Assembly (NCBI GenBank): GCA_963933115.1
Contig: CAWVSL010000013.1
Span: 1-61,615 of the forward strand
Direction: 5' to 3'
From: JALJPB01 sp963933115
GTDB taxonomy: Bacteria > Pseudomonadota > Gammaproteobacteria > Enterobacterales > Alteromonadaceae
Length of the DNA stretch: 61,615 bases
Position numbers and translations under genes: made by a program. The notes beneath the pieces were generated by a model. The model saw nothing but the letters and a program-made list of their open reading frames with translations, did no database searches and was not told the DNA's origin. Of this stretch, positions 1 to 8,756 are shown piece by piece. Numbering within the stretch: the first letter of the stretch is position 1; every line of letters begins with the position of its first letter.

Positions 1-5
1 ATGTC

Positions 6-96
6 ATAAAAATACGTGAGGTAAAATGAGTGTGAATAAATTAAAAATAAAAATACGTGAGGTAAAATGAGTGTGAATAAATTAAAAATAAAAATA
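6..96 (+). repeat. 41-bp tandem duplication spanning the GH30 start region
   Basis: Positions 6-55 are identical to 47-96, giving a direct repeat of period 41 bp. Each copy carries a ribosome-binding site (GTGAGG), an ATG and about nine codons. Because 41 is not a multiple of three, the upstream ATG (26) is out of frame with the GH30 gene that starts at the second ATG (67). The perfect identity suggests a recent duplication, or conceivably an assembly artefact near the window edge. Confidence 0.9.
26..70 (+). CDS. 14-codon leader ORF overlapping the GH30 start
   Basis: The ATG at 26 has the same ribosome-binding site as the GH30 gene and reads MSVNKLKIKIREVK before a TGA at 68-70. That stop overlaps the GH30 start codon at 67 in an ATGA arrangement, the usual geometry for translational coupling. 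The peptide is a by-product of the 41-bp duplication: its first ten residues copy the GH30 N terminus. Whether it is translated is inference. It could reduce or couple GH30 translation, or be neutral. Confidence 0.35.
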   Translation: MSVNKLKIKIREVK

Positions 97-1782
97 TCTT
101 TGTTTTCTCTATCGACAATCGCATTAATCAGTTACTTTTATCAACAGCAAGGTGAACCAATGGTCTCTAGTGATACCCAAATCAATTATAGTATTGCTGC
201 TACCAGCGAAGTTCTTTTAACCAGTGAAGCAGGAGATAAAATAGCTCCCCAAGAAAATTTAGTCTTTAAAGAAGGGACGCCTAGCGGCACCGTTATTACG
301 ATAAGACCCGATATTGTTAAACAAACCCTTACCGGTATAGGTACCTCTTTCACTGAATCATCTGCTTATGTACTCGCTCATTTAACTGATGAAAAAAGAG
401 CGGAGGTTATGGAAAACATCTATGGTGAAAAGGGCGCTAATTTTTCATTGGCCCGAACGCCTATCGGCGCCACTGATTTTTCAGTGAAAGGGAAATACTC
501 CTACGCCGATGTTAGAGATGATGCTAATTTAACCCACTTTACTATCGGCGTTGACCAAGACGGCTTCAGTAACCTTGAGTATCCAGGTATTAAGAATACC
601 CAGTTTGACTTATTGCCGATGATTAAAGAAGCCTTGGCCATTAAATCGAATCAAACAGACAAAGAACTAAGAATTATGGCCTCTGCCTGGACAGCTCCGT
701 CTTGGATGAAGGATATTGATGATTGGTACATAAAAGGAACAGCTGAGAATAATTTTGAAGGGACAGGCGGAGAGCTTAAAGCAGATTATGTGGCTACCTA
801 TGCTGATTACATCATTAAATATCTGGATGCTTATAAGGCCGAAGGAGTCAATATTTGGGCGTTAACTCCGGTTAACGAACCTCATGGTAATAGTGGGCAG
901 TGGGAAAGCATGCATTTCACCCCAGAGAGTCAAAGTACCTTTATTAAAAGTCACTTAGGTCCAAAATTGAAATCTAGCGACCACCGTGGGATAAAGTTAT
1001 TTGTTTTCGACCAAAACAGAGACGCCCTTGAGCATTGGGCTAATGTGATTTTTGGTGATAAAGAGGCTGCTCAATTTGTTGATGGCGCCGCCGTACATTG
1101 GTATGAAAGCACCTTCAAAGTTAATGAAGATGTTTTTGATCGGGTTCACGAAAAATTCCCCAACTTTTCCATTATTCATACCGAAGGCACAATAGATGAT
1201 TTAGGTAAAGATGCACCGGGGGGAATACTTGACCCTATTCTCTTTAAAGAGTCCAATTGGTTTAACAACGATGACTTTTGGTGGAATGCGAATGCAACTG
1301 ACTGGGCTTACACAGCAACATGGGCTCCCAATCCAGAAGATCATCCGATTTATACCCCAGTTCATCGCTATGCAAGAAATATAATTGTCAGTTTAAACCA
1401 TTGGGTTGAAGGTTGGATTGACTGGAATATTGTATTGGACAGCAATGGCGGTCCTAACCATGTCGGGAACTTTTGTGGTGCGCCCATTATGATTGATACC
1501 GATACTGGCGAAATTTATTACACGCCGATTTATCATATTTTGGCTCAATTTAGTAAAACAATACGCCCCGGTGATAAGGCCATTCAGGCGTATAAGCAAT
1601 TAGAGGGCTTGGAAGAAGATGACTTACACGCCAGCGCCTCTATTAACGATGACAACTTGGTGAGTGTACAAATATTGAATACCACCAAACAAGCCATTAC
1701 TTACTTTTTACAAATTGGTAGCCAACATGCTGAAATAGTCGTTGCAGCTAATGCCCTTCAAACCGTTAGAGTAAAAATTTAA
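67..1782 (+). CDS. Glycoside hydrolase family 30 (beta-glucanase/glucosylceramidase type)
   Basis: A 571-residue retaining beta-glycosidase of clan GH-A. An N-terminal hydrophobic segment (about residues 9-25) without a lipobox looks like a signal anchor or signal peptide, so the enzyme is exported. The acid/base Glu is E271 in the T-P-V-N-E-P motif and the nucleophile is E373 in I-I-H-T-E-G, with an H-W-Y motif between them. The start of the mature protein carries the usual GH30 'G-I-G-T-S-F-T-E-S-S' stretch. Bacterial GH30 enzymes of this type act on beta-1,6- or beta-1,3-glucosidic bonds. The neighbouring GH3 and GH1 genes make removal of beta-1,6 branches from laminarin a reasonable inference, but glucocerebrosidase-like specificity cannot be excluded. 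The start at 67 has the GAGG site; a duplicated start lies at 26. A weak hairpin follows the stop. Confidence 0.85.
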   Translation: MSVNKLKIKISLFSLSTIALISYFYQQQGEPMVSSDTQINYSIAATSEVLLTSEAGDKIAPQENLVFKEGTPSGTVITIRPDIVKQTLTGIGTSFTESSAYVLAHLTDEKRAEVMENIYGEKGANFSLARTPIGATDFSVKGKYSYADVRDDANLTHFTIGVDQDGFSNLEYPGIKNTQFDLLPMIKEALAIKSNQTDKELRIMASAWTAPSWMKDIDDWYIKGTAENNFEGTGGELKADYVATYADYIIKYLDAYKAEGVNIWALTPVNEPHGNSGQWESMHFTPESQSTFIKSHLGPKLKSSDHRGIKLFVFDQNRDALEHWANVIFGDKEAAQFVDGAAVHWYESTFKVNEDVFDRVHEKFPNFSIIHTEGTIDDLGKDAPGGILDPILFKESNWFNNDDFWWNANATDWAYTATWAPNPEDHPIYTPVHRYARNIIVSLNHWVEGWIDWNIVLDSNGGPNHVGNFCGAPIMIDTDTGEIYYTPIYHILAQFSKTIRPGDKAIQAYKQLEGLEEDDLHASASINDDNLVSVQILNTTKQAITYFLQIGSQHAEIVVAANALQTVRVKI

Positions 1783-1806
1783 TCAAAGATAAAATTACGG
1801 ACAAGG

Positions 1807-1830
1807 GTAGACTCATTAATGTAAGTCTAC
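1807..1830 (+). terminator. Weak hairpin after GH30
   Basis: GTAGACT (1807-1813) and AGTCTAC (1824-1830) form a perfect 7-bp stem 25 bp after the GH30 stop. The following stretch, TGTTGTTCGTTATT, is only moderately T-rich, so this is a weak candidate intrinsic terminator. Confidence 0.35.
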
Positions 1831-1884
1831 TGTTGTTCGTTATTAAATTTTTTCCAACCAATATCTGTTATGCGAGTATGATTA

Positions 1885-2391
1885 ATGAGTAAACATCCTT
1901 TTGATACATTAACCCTAGAAAATGGTGCGCAACTTATCTTTACCCCTTGTCCAGGAAGTAAAGGAGCCAACTTACCCGACTCAATTAAACAATTAAAGCA
2001 AGCAGGTACTTCGGTATTACTGACCTTAATGTTTGAAAATGAAATGTCAAAAAATCAGTTAACAAGATTACCTGATATTTGTCAGCAACATGAAATAAAA
2101 TGGTTTCAGCTACCAATTGTTGATGATGAAGCGCCAGAAAAAACATTTGAAGTTAATTGGTTACGCCATCAAGCCGATATTTTAGCTGTATTAACTAATA
2201 AAGGAACTGTTGCTGTTCATTGTAAAGGCGGAACTGGCAGAACCGGGTTAGTTATTGCCTTGATTTTATTAAAAATAGGCTTGTCCAGTGAAAGCGTCAT
2301 TAATGAAGTACAAAAAATCAGACCAAAAGCACTCATAAATACAGCCCAATTAGCGTATTTTACATCAATAGTCAGTACTCAGTGTAAATAG
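1885..2391 (+). CDS. Dual-specificity/tyrosine-type protein phosphatase
   Basis: A 168-residue cytoplasmic protein with the cysteine-phosphatase signature H-C-K-G-G-T-G-R-T-G: catalytic Cys113 and phosphate-binding Arg119 (CX5R). An upstream acidic loop (V-D-D-E-A-P, about residue 79) can supply the general-acid Asp. The length and the single domain resemble the small CDKN3-like phosphatases found in marine gammaproteobacteria. The substrate is unknown. It lies between the GH30 gene and a convergent MATE exporter and may be co-transcribed with GH30 (102-bp gap), but nothing ties it to glycan metabolism. Confidence 0.8.
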   Translation: MSKHPFDTLTLENGAQLIFTPCPGSKGANLPDSIKQLKQAGTSVLLTLMFENEMSKNQLTRLPDICQQHEIKWFQLPIVDDEAPEKTFEVNWLRHQADILAVLTNKGTVAVHCKGGTGRTGLVIALILLKIGLSSESVINEVQKIRPKALINTAQLAYFTSIVSTQCK

Positions 2392-2419
2392 CGTTAATTT
2401 TTGCGGCGAACGCTATCAA

Positions 2420-2460
2420 TACCCTAGACAATGGTGTCAATGTCATCATTGTCTAGGGTA
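2420..2460. terminator. Strong hairpin between convergent genes
   Basis: TACCCTAGACAATG (2420-2433) is perfectly complementary to 2447-2460, giving a 14-bp stem with a 13-nt loop. Short outer complementarity (AACGC/GCGTT) flanks it. It sits between the phosphatase gene and the end of the MATE gene. There is no long T run on either side, so it may protect 3' ends as well as, or rather than, terminate transcription. Confidence 0.5.
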
Positions 2461-2543
2461 GCGTTATTATCAATCATCATAAAGCAAGCAAAACTGTCTT
2501 GGGGTATGGTCATTTTCAAAGCGTAATCATTGAGAAGGTGCCC

Positions 2544-3911
2544 TTAAGCACTCTTCATATCCGTGGTTAAATTACGTAACCAAAACTTACTTTTCATCCG
2601 TGAAACAAACATGAAGGCTTTACAAATCTCTTCTGAATAAGCGACAAATACTACCCAAAAAATAGGTAACGAAAAATAAAATGCCGCTAAAAACGTCAGC
2701 GGAATACCCAAAATCCACATGCCAGTGATATCAATTAACATGCAATACTTATTGTCACCCCCTGCACGTAATATCCCCATAGATAACGTCATATTAAACA
2801 CTTTTAAACAGGTACCAAAGGCAATTAAAATATAGATATCATGGGCAATAGCCAACGTATCTGAAGATAATGATGCATAAGGTTTAAAAACAAACTCTTC
2901 AAATTGAATCATTAAGAGAGCAAGAAAAAATGTCACGATAGGCGCACTAATAGCGTAATTTTTGGCAATGGTCCAAGCATAGTCAAATTCATCACGACCG
3001 AGGCGTTGCCCCACCAGAATAGAACACGCAGAGGCAAAACCAAAAAAGAACGAGATCAGTAAACCTTCGACTGGCGCAAGTAAACTCATGACGGCAAGCT
3101 CTTGGGTACCTAGTTGACCGTAGATAAGTTGATAAACAAAGGTACCCAATGACCAGACACCAAAACTAATCATCATTGGCCAGACCAAAGCTAACAAATC
3201 AATCCATTCTGTACGCTTATTTAATAGAGAAAAGTTCAGTTGAAATGGGAAAACAATGTGCTTTATCTTAGCTAAACTGACAACAAGTAAAAATGCATGA
3301 ATTAACCGAGCAATAACTGTTGCCCAAGCTGCACCTAAAACTCCCATCGCAGAAATACCAAAACCACCATTGATTAGCCAATAGTTTAAACCAATATTGA
3401 TCAGTATGGCGATAATGCTTAGTAACATTGGAAACTTTACTTGGCCTGCACCACGCAAAGCGTTTTCAAAAATTAGAATCAGCGACACAAATAATAGACT
3501 TGGCATAGTGACCCATAGGTAACTCTCACCAGTATTAATGACCTCGGTGTCATTAGACGCTAGGTTGATAATATCACCAGCAAAAAAATAGTTCAGCAAG
3601 ACAATAGGAATTAAGGCAATAAAGGCAATGATTATTGTCATTAGAATAACTTGTCTGATGCGAGCTATTTTACCTGCGCCATAATACTGAGCGGATAGAA
3701 TACCAACCCCAGTTGCCAGACCTGACAGAATAATTAGCACAACAAATTGTATTCGATTGGCGATACCAACAGAGGCAACGGCTCCATCGCCTAGGTGAGC
3801 AACCATCATAATATCAGTCATGCCGAGCATAGTAACTAATATGCTTTGCAAGGAAATTGGCCAAGCTAATTTAAGATTTTCTTTTAATGATGAGGTGTTT
3901 TTTATAACCAT
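2544..3911 (-). CDS. MATE-family multidrug/Na+ antiporter
   Basis: A 455-residue inner-membrane protein with about twelve hydrophobic segments in two repeated halves. Its N terminus reads like NorM/DinF-type MATE exporters (W-P-I-S-L-Q-S-I-L near residue 16, then M-M-V-A-H-L-G-D-G-A-V-A). MATE proteins export cationic drugs or metabolites using Na+ or H+ gradients. It is transcribed divergently from an AraC regulator with a 117-bp gap, so that regulator may control it. The substrate cannot be read from sequence. The start at 3911 lacks an obvious ribosome-binding site. Confidence 0.85.
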   Translation of the reverse strand: MVIKNTSSLKENLKLAWPISLQSILVTMLGMTDIMMVAHLGDGAVASVGIANRIQFVVLIILSGLATGVGILSAQYYGAGKIARIRQVILMTIIIAFIALIPIVLLNYFFAGDIINLASNDTEVINTGESYLWVTMPSLLFVSLILIFENALRGAGQVKFPMLLSIIAILINIGLNYWLINGGFGISAMGVLGAAWATVIARLIHAFLLVVSLAKIKHIVFPFQLNFSLLNKRTEWIDLLALVWPMMISFGVWSLGTFVYQLIYGQLGTQELAVMSLLAPVEGLLISFFFGFASACSILVGQRLGRDEFDYAWTIAKNYAISAPIVTFFLALLMIQFEEFVFKPYASLSSDTLAIAHDIYILIAFGTCLKVFNMTLSMGILRAGGDNKYCMLIDITGMWILGIPLTFLAAFYFSLPIFWVVFVAYSEEICKAFMFVSRMKSKFWLRNLTTDMKSA

Positions 3912-4028
3912 GGCAAAATGCTGTAACAGTAAATTTTAATCTATGCATATTTTAAAACAAAAAAAAATTATAAACAGCGGCAGAAATATCATATATCATG
4001 TCTAAAACTATCATCAAACGATTGAATT

Positions 4029-4934
4029 ATGTGGCAAGATATTCTCAACATCCATCAAGATTGCAAAGAAGATTTTTTCAATTTCGAAAGCCTCCCAGGT
4101 AATGCCCAAGAATTAATAGCCTTTGCAGGAATATCATTTTTACAAACTCAATACCAAATAGGAAATACTGGGAAAGGTATAGACTTAAATGATAGATCAC
4201 AAAGCAGAGTGAATGTTCATTACTTACTGGTAACCAAATCTGGCCAAGGAAAAATACGTTTTGGCGATAAAGAAATCGTCCTCAACGCCGGCAGCATAGT
4301 GTTGATACCTGCTGGCACCGCTTTCTTGTATGAACTCGATGGTGAGTACTGGGATATGTGTTGGTTATTGTTGCACGACTGCCAACAGTACCAGTTTATA
4401 CATCAATTAAAGGCCAATGTTTTTAGTCACACTGATGCTAATAAAATTTATCAAACCATGGCGCTAATACGAGAGTTTAACTGCAATAGTAACGGCAGTG
4501 ATCGTCGTTATCAGTCAGATATTCTTTTGCGCTTAGTTGAGATAATGCTGTATCAAATCGAACAAACATTAAATAAAAAGCATAAGCTTAATGATCAACA
4601 GCTAAAATTTCATGCTGTGATAGAGAATGCGACTAAACAATTACAGCGACCTTGGTCAGTTTCTTCTCTGGCCGCTAACATGCATATCTCAGAGCCTCAA
4701 TTTTATAGGTTATGTAAGAAAGAAACGGGGATGACACCGATAAAATTATTAACTCGGTCACGATTAGACCATGCCTGCTATTTACTTCGTTATACCAATT
4801 ATAATTTAGAACAAATCGCTTTTACTATTGGCTATGCTGATGCAGCTAGTTTTTCGCACCGTTTTAAACAGTATTATCAACTAAGTCCGGGCTATTGGAG
4901 AAACAAAGTTAATTCAGTAACTTCCATACTTTGA
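4029..4934 (+). CDS. AraC-family transcriptional regulator with cupin sensor domain
   Basis: A 301-residue DNA-binding regulator. Residues about 60-135 form an AraC-type cupin sensor (G-Q-G-K-I-R-F-G, then I-P-A-G-T-A). Residues about 195-295 carry the two helix-turn-helix motifs, including S-V-S-S-L-A-A-N-M-H-I-S and the family signature I-A-F-T-I-G-Y-A-D-A-A-S-F-S-H-R-F-K. It lies between a divergent MATE gene and a downstream lacI gene. Its stop codon (4932-4934) overlaps the LacI-type operator of that gene. The cupin fold suggests a sugar or small-metabolite ligand, and control of the surrounding glucan genes is plausible but inferred. Confidence 0.85.
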   Translation: MWQDILNIHQDCKEDFFNFESLPGNAQELIAFAGISFLQTQYQIGNTGKGIDLNDRSQSRVNVHYLLVTKSGQGKIRFGDKEIVLNAGSIVLIPAGTAFLYELDGEYWDMCWLLLHDCQQYQFIHQLKANVFSHTDANKIYQTMALIREFNCNSNGSDRRYQSDILLRLVEIMLYQIEQTLNKKHKLNDQQLKFHAVIENATKQLQRPWSVSSLAANMHISEPQFYRLCKKETGMTPIKLLTRSRLDHACYLLRYTNYNLEQIAFTIGYADAASFSHRFKQYYQLSPGYWRNKVNSVTSIL

Positions 4935-4960
4935 AAGCGCTCTCAAATACATGCTAGACT
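4931..4960 (+). promoter_or_regulatory. Promoter with overlapping LacI-type operator before the first lacI
   Basis: TGAAAGCGCTCTCA at 4932-4945 is a near-perfect palindrome around GCGC, typical of LacI/GalR operators. It overlaps a possible -35 (TTGAAA, 4931-4936), with TAGACT at 4955-4960 as a -10 after 18 bp. It also overlaps the stop codon of the upstream AraC gene. This placement would let a LacI protein repress its own gene. The operator call is stronger than the promoter call. Confidence 0.6.
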
Positions 4961-4993
4961 GCAACTATCAATCAAATCCACAAAACTTATATA

Positions 4994-6007
4994 ATGTCTA
5001 CAATTTACCAAGTCTCTGAACTCGCTGGTGTCTCTTTATCTTCGGTATCACGCGTGATGAATAATCACGAACATGTCAGTGTAAAAACTAAAGCTAAGGT
5101 TTTGGCTGCGATGGAAAAACTTGATTATCGGCCTAATTTTACCGCCCGATCATTAGCATCAAAGTGCTCTAATAGCGTTGGGGTTTTAGTTGCTGAACTT
5201 AGTGGACCATTTTACAGTGACATTTTATCTGGCGTAGAGAGTGAATTAAGTAGTGCAAATAAACATGCGGTGATCGTTTCTGGTGGCCATAATGAAAAAA
5301 ATGAGCAAGAGTCTATCCAATTTTTAATTGATAGAAATTGTGACGCGTTAGTATTGTGTGCCGACTTTGTTTCTGATGACTACCTAATAAACTTAAGTAA
5401 AAAAGCGATTCAAGTTGTTATTATTAATCGTTACATTGCTGAAATTGCTGAAAATTGTATTTATATAGACAACAGTCTAGGTAGCTATCAAGCCACCCAA
5501 TATTTGATCGAACAAGGCCACCAACATATTGCGTACATTTCAGGTCCATTATGGAAACCTGATGCAACTGATCGCCTTAATGGCTACAAAAATGCCCTTG
5601 TTGACAGCAATATAACATTTGATGAAAAATTATCTTACGAAGCGGACTACACCACCATTGGTGGTCGACAAGCGATGCTGAGCTTACTCGAAAATAAAGC
5701 GGTTTTTACCGCACTGGTTTGTGCAAATGATGAGATGGCTTCAGCCGCAATGAGAGTTGCCCGAGAAAAACATCTCAAGGTCCCAGAAGATTGTTCCATT
5801 ATTGGTTTTGATAATATTTATTTCTCAGAATACTTATATCCCCAATTATCGACCATTGAAAATCCTATTAACAAAATGGCTAAAATGGCGGTTCAATGTG
5901 TACTAAAGAACACTTACAATCAAAAAGAGTTGGTTATTCAAAATTTATTTAAAACAGAACTAGTTTTACGTGAGTCAACGCAGCACTTCATGTGCTCTAA
6001 AGTATAA
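4994..6007 (+). CDS. LacI-family repressor (glucan locus, copy 1)
   Basis: A 337-residue repressor with an N-terminal lambda-type helix-turn-helix (T-I-Y-Q-V-S-E-L-A-G-V-S, residues 3-25), the hinge Y-R-P-N-F-T-A-R-S-L, and a periplasmic-binding-protein-like ligand domain (S-N-S-V-G-V-L to the end). It is clearly paralogous to the regulator at 13101-14105: the same start, hinge and the motifs L-V-C-A-N-D-E-M-A-S and I-I/V-G-F-D-N-I. The operator at 4932-4945 lies just upstream, so autoregulation is likely. A second operator between the importer and GH1 genes is the expected distant target. The inducer is probably a glucose-containing oligosaccharide (inference). Confidence 0.85.
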   Translation: MSTIYQVSELAGVSLSSVSRVMNNHEHVSVKTKAKVLAAMEKLDYRPNFTARSLASKCSNSVGVLVAELSGPFYSDILSGVESELSSANKHAVIVSGGHNEKNEQESIQFLIDRNCDALVLCADFVSDDYLINLSKKAIQVVIINRYIAEIAENCIYIDNSLGSYQATQYLIEQGHQHIAYISGPLWKPDATDRLNGYKNALVDSNITFDEKLSYEADYTTIGGRQAMLSLLENKAVFTALVCANDEMASAAMRVAREKHLKVPEDCSIIGFDNIYFSEYLYPQLSTIENPINKMAKMAVQCVLKNTYNQKELVIQNLFKTELVLRESTQHFMCSKV

Positions 6008-6046
6008 TCATTTAATACTGTCTACTCGGCAGGATTCAACCCGAAT

Positions 6047-6086
6047 AAAAAGGCTCAAATCTACTGACGAGAATTGAGCCTTTTTT
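6047..6086. terminator. Bidirectional intrinsic terminator
   Basis: A 14-bp stem (6047-6060 with 6073-6086) around a 12-nt loop has AAAAAGGCTCAA on the left and TTGAGCCTTTTTT on the right. It therefore provides a T tract on both strands. It separates the first lacI from the convergent GH3 gene. Confidence 0.85.
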
Positions 6087-6103
6087 AACTTATTAATAAA
6101 GCC

Positions 6104-8740
6104 TTATTGACAAGAAATCATCGCTTGTTTAATTGCATTCGGCTTTATAATTACATCGGTGAAGTCGATGTTTAATTGAGCAGCCGTTGACAAAGAAAAC
6201 GGCGTATAAATTTCGCTAATATCAGCCCCATTGTTTTTAAAACACTGTAAATCAATTGATAATGTATGCCATTGATTAATCGTTAATTTAGAGAGTTCAT
6301 TGGTAATATTTACGTTACCTGCACAATTTTCACCACACAATAATGATAAATAGATGGGTGATTTCTCAGTTATGCTTTGTTGCATAGGCAAGCGAACCGT
6401 TAATTCAAGTGTCGATTTAGCCTCTAAATAAGCTGTAAAGTTAGTAGGATAACGGTTAGTGAACGCTATACGTCCTTCACCCTGACCGTTAAAAACAGCT
6501 CTTATAGAGTCTTCTTGTACTTCTTTATCAATAGTTCGAAGGTACACTATTTCATTCTCAAAAATACTACTTGTCATTTTATTGGTGCTGCGACCATCAG
6601 AAATCATCATTGCCCATGGCGCTTTAACAACACTTTCAAATAAAGTGAATGTTTGCAAACTTGCTTGAGTGATTGATTTATTAATCGCTAAATCATCTGC
6701 TAGTAAGTTCTTATCACCATATTGTAAGCCATAACCGTATGGCAATAATGGCTGATAATTTTCATCAAAGCGGTTTACTGTTGTCTGTGCTAAATTTGCA
6801 GGCCAAGAATAAGAAAGCTTCCCCTTAAAATCATAATTAATTGCACCATTGGCTTGAGTAAATAAAACATCGGCAACAGCGTCACCTTCAGAGCCTGGTA
6901 ACCAAACAGCAACAAAAGCGTCAGAAGCATTAAGCTCAGCATTGACCCACATAGGTCGACCACTTATAAATAGCGAGACCACGGGAATGCCCTCAGCTTT
7001 AAGTTTGTTGAGTAAATCAAGATCGCGCTTAATACCCTGTTGGTATTCAATATGGTCAAGATCCCCTTGCCCTTCGGCATAGGGTTCTTCACCAAAAACA
7101 ACAATAGCGACATCAGGTTTTACTTTGTACTGCCCTGCTACACTCAATTCAACCAAGCCACCCGCCATGTTTACATGTTGCTCAATACCTGTATATATTG
7201 AACTACCGCCAGGAAAGTCTTGATTGGTATTATTGGTGCCTTGCCAAGTAACTGACCAGCCCCCTGATTGCTTACTAATATTATCAGCACCATCCCCAGC
7301 GACTAATACATGAAGCTTTGGTGATAGAGGGAGAATATTTGCTTTGTTTTTAAGTAGTACTAAGGATTCCCTTACCGCTTGTTTAGCTAATGTTCGATGA
7401 GCTTTAGCGCCAATTAATTGCGTTTGTCCTGACAGTAATCTATTTGCTGGACTGGGTTTATCAAAAATACCCGCTCGAAATTTAACACGCAAAATTCTAC
7501 TGACCGCATCATCAATACGTGATTTAGCGATTTCGCCACTTCTTACCTGTGCGATAGTGTTTTCATATAACGGTTTCCATGCAGCCGTAGGCACCATAAA
7601 AATATCTAAGCCGGCATTAATCGATTGTGGGCAACTTGCCTTAGTACAACCTTTTACTTGGCCATGACCATTCCAGTCGCCAACAACAAAACCATCAAAG
7701 CCCATCCGATCTTTTAATACATCGGTAAGTAAGTACTTATTACCGTGAATTTTTTCCCCATGCCAGCTGTTAAAAGAGGCCATCACAGACTGTGCGCCAG
7801 CGTTTAACCCACCAACATAGCCCTGACCATGAAGATCGAATAACTCTTGTTCACTGTCTAGATTATCCCCTTGGTCGTCTCCACCTTGCGTACCACCGTC
7901 ACCTAAGAAGTGTTTGATGGTACTAATGACACGGTTATCGCCAAGGAAATCTTTATCAATATGCCCCTGTAAGCCTTTAACGATCGCACTTGAGTATATT
8001 CGTACAATTTCAGGATCTTCTGAATAGCCTTCATAAGTTCTTCCCCAGCGATCATCTCTTACGACGGCAACTGTCGGTGCAAATACCCAATCAATACCGG
8101 TTGCCATGACTTCTTTAGCCGTTATCGCAGCAATTTTTTCAATTAATTCTGGGTTATTCGCTGCCCCTAAACCGATATTGTGTGGAAATAGCGTCGCACC
8201 AATGACGTTGTTATGGCCATGTACCGCATCTGTACCCCAAATTGTTGGTATACTTGCGCCATCAATAGCGTCATCAACAGAGGCTTGATACATTGCTTCA
8301 GCAAGTTCAACCCAATCACTAGGTGTTGCATGCTTATCATTATTTGGAAAAGCACCACCACCATTTAAATATGAACCAAAACCATAGTTACGCATGTCGT
8401 CAACCGTTATATCTCTAATTTCAGGTTGGATCATTTGGGCAACTTTTTGTTCAAGGGTCATACTCGTTAGTAATGCCTTAATTTTACCCTCAATAACAGG
8501 ATCTTGCTTAAGCGTGACATTGAGTTTTGGCCAAATTTCTAGTGAGTTATCGTCAGTAAACTGTTCAACTGATACGGTATCAGCTGCTAGATGGGCAACA
8601 TGCTTATCGTCACTACACCCCAATAAAAATTGTGTTGCCACCAGGCTAGACAGTAGTAAACGATTAAGTTTAATACTGCTAGCTTTACTCTTTATAAAAT
8701 TAAAATTTTCCATAATGTTACTTCTGTATTTTATTTGCAT
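6104..8740 (-). CDS. Glycoside hydrolase family 3 lipoprotein (exo-beta-glucanase/glucosidase)
   Basis: An 878-residue secreted lipoprotein. The lipobox L-L-G-C marks acylation at Cys42. From residue about 80 it has the GH3 N-terminal barrel with K-H-F-L-G-D-G and the nucleophile Asp355 in G-F-V-V-G-D-W. A GH3 C-terminal alpha/beta domain follows, then about 170 extra residues resembling the galactose-binding-like domain of ExoP-type exo-1,3/1,4-beta-glucanases. It should release glucose from beta-glucan oligomers at the outer membrane or in the periplasm. Met10 (8713) has a better signal-peptide length and a weak AGAAG site, so the true start may be there. It is 16 bp downstream of the FucP-type importer gene, so the two form an operon. 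Confidence 0.88.
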   Translation of the reverse strand: MQIKYRSNIMENFNFIKSKASSIKLNRLLLSSLVATQFLLGCSDDKHVAHLAADTVSVEQFTDDNSLEIWPKLNVTLKQDPVIEGKIKALLTSMTLEQKVAQMIQPEIRDITVDDMRNYGFGSYLNGGGAFPNNDKHATPSDWVELAEAMYQASVDDAIDGASIPTIWGTDAVHGHNNVIGATLFPHNIGLGAANNPELIEKIAAITAKEVMATGIDWVFAPTVAVVRDDRWGRTYEGYSEDPEIVRIYSSAIVKGLQGHIDKDFLGDNRVISTIKHFLGDGGTQGGDDQGDNLDSEQELFDLHGQGYVGGLNAGAQSVMASFNSWHGEKIHGNKYLLTDVLKDRMGFDGFVVGDWNGHGQVKGCTKASCPQSINAGLDIFMVPTAAWKPLYENTIAQVRSGEIAKSRIDDAVSRILRVKFRAGIFDKPSPANRLLSGQTQLIGAKAHRTLAKQAVRESLVLLKNKANILPLSPKLHVLVAGDGADNISKQSGGWSVTWQGTNNTNQDFPGGSSIYTGIEQHVNMAGGLVELSVAGQYKVKPDVAIVVFGEEPYAEGQGDLDHIEYQQGIKRDLDLLNKLKAEGIPVVSLFISGRPMWVNAELNASDAFVAVWLPGSEGDAVADVLFTQANGAINYDFKGKLSYSWPANLAQTTVNRFDENYQPLLPYGYGLQYGDKNLLADDLAINKSITQASLQTFTLFESVVKAPWAMMISDGRSTNKMTSSIFENEIVYLRTIDKEVQEDSIRAVFNGQGEGRIAFTNRYPTNFTAYLEAKSTLELTVRLPMQQSITEKSPIYLSLLCGENCAGNVNITNELSKLTINQWHTLSIDLQCFKNNGADISEIYTPFSLSTAAQLNIDFTDVIIKPNAIKQAMISCQ

Positions 8741-8756
8741 ATCTGTAAGTTATTAC

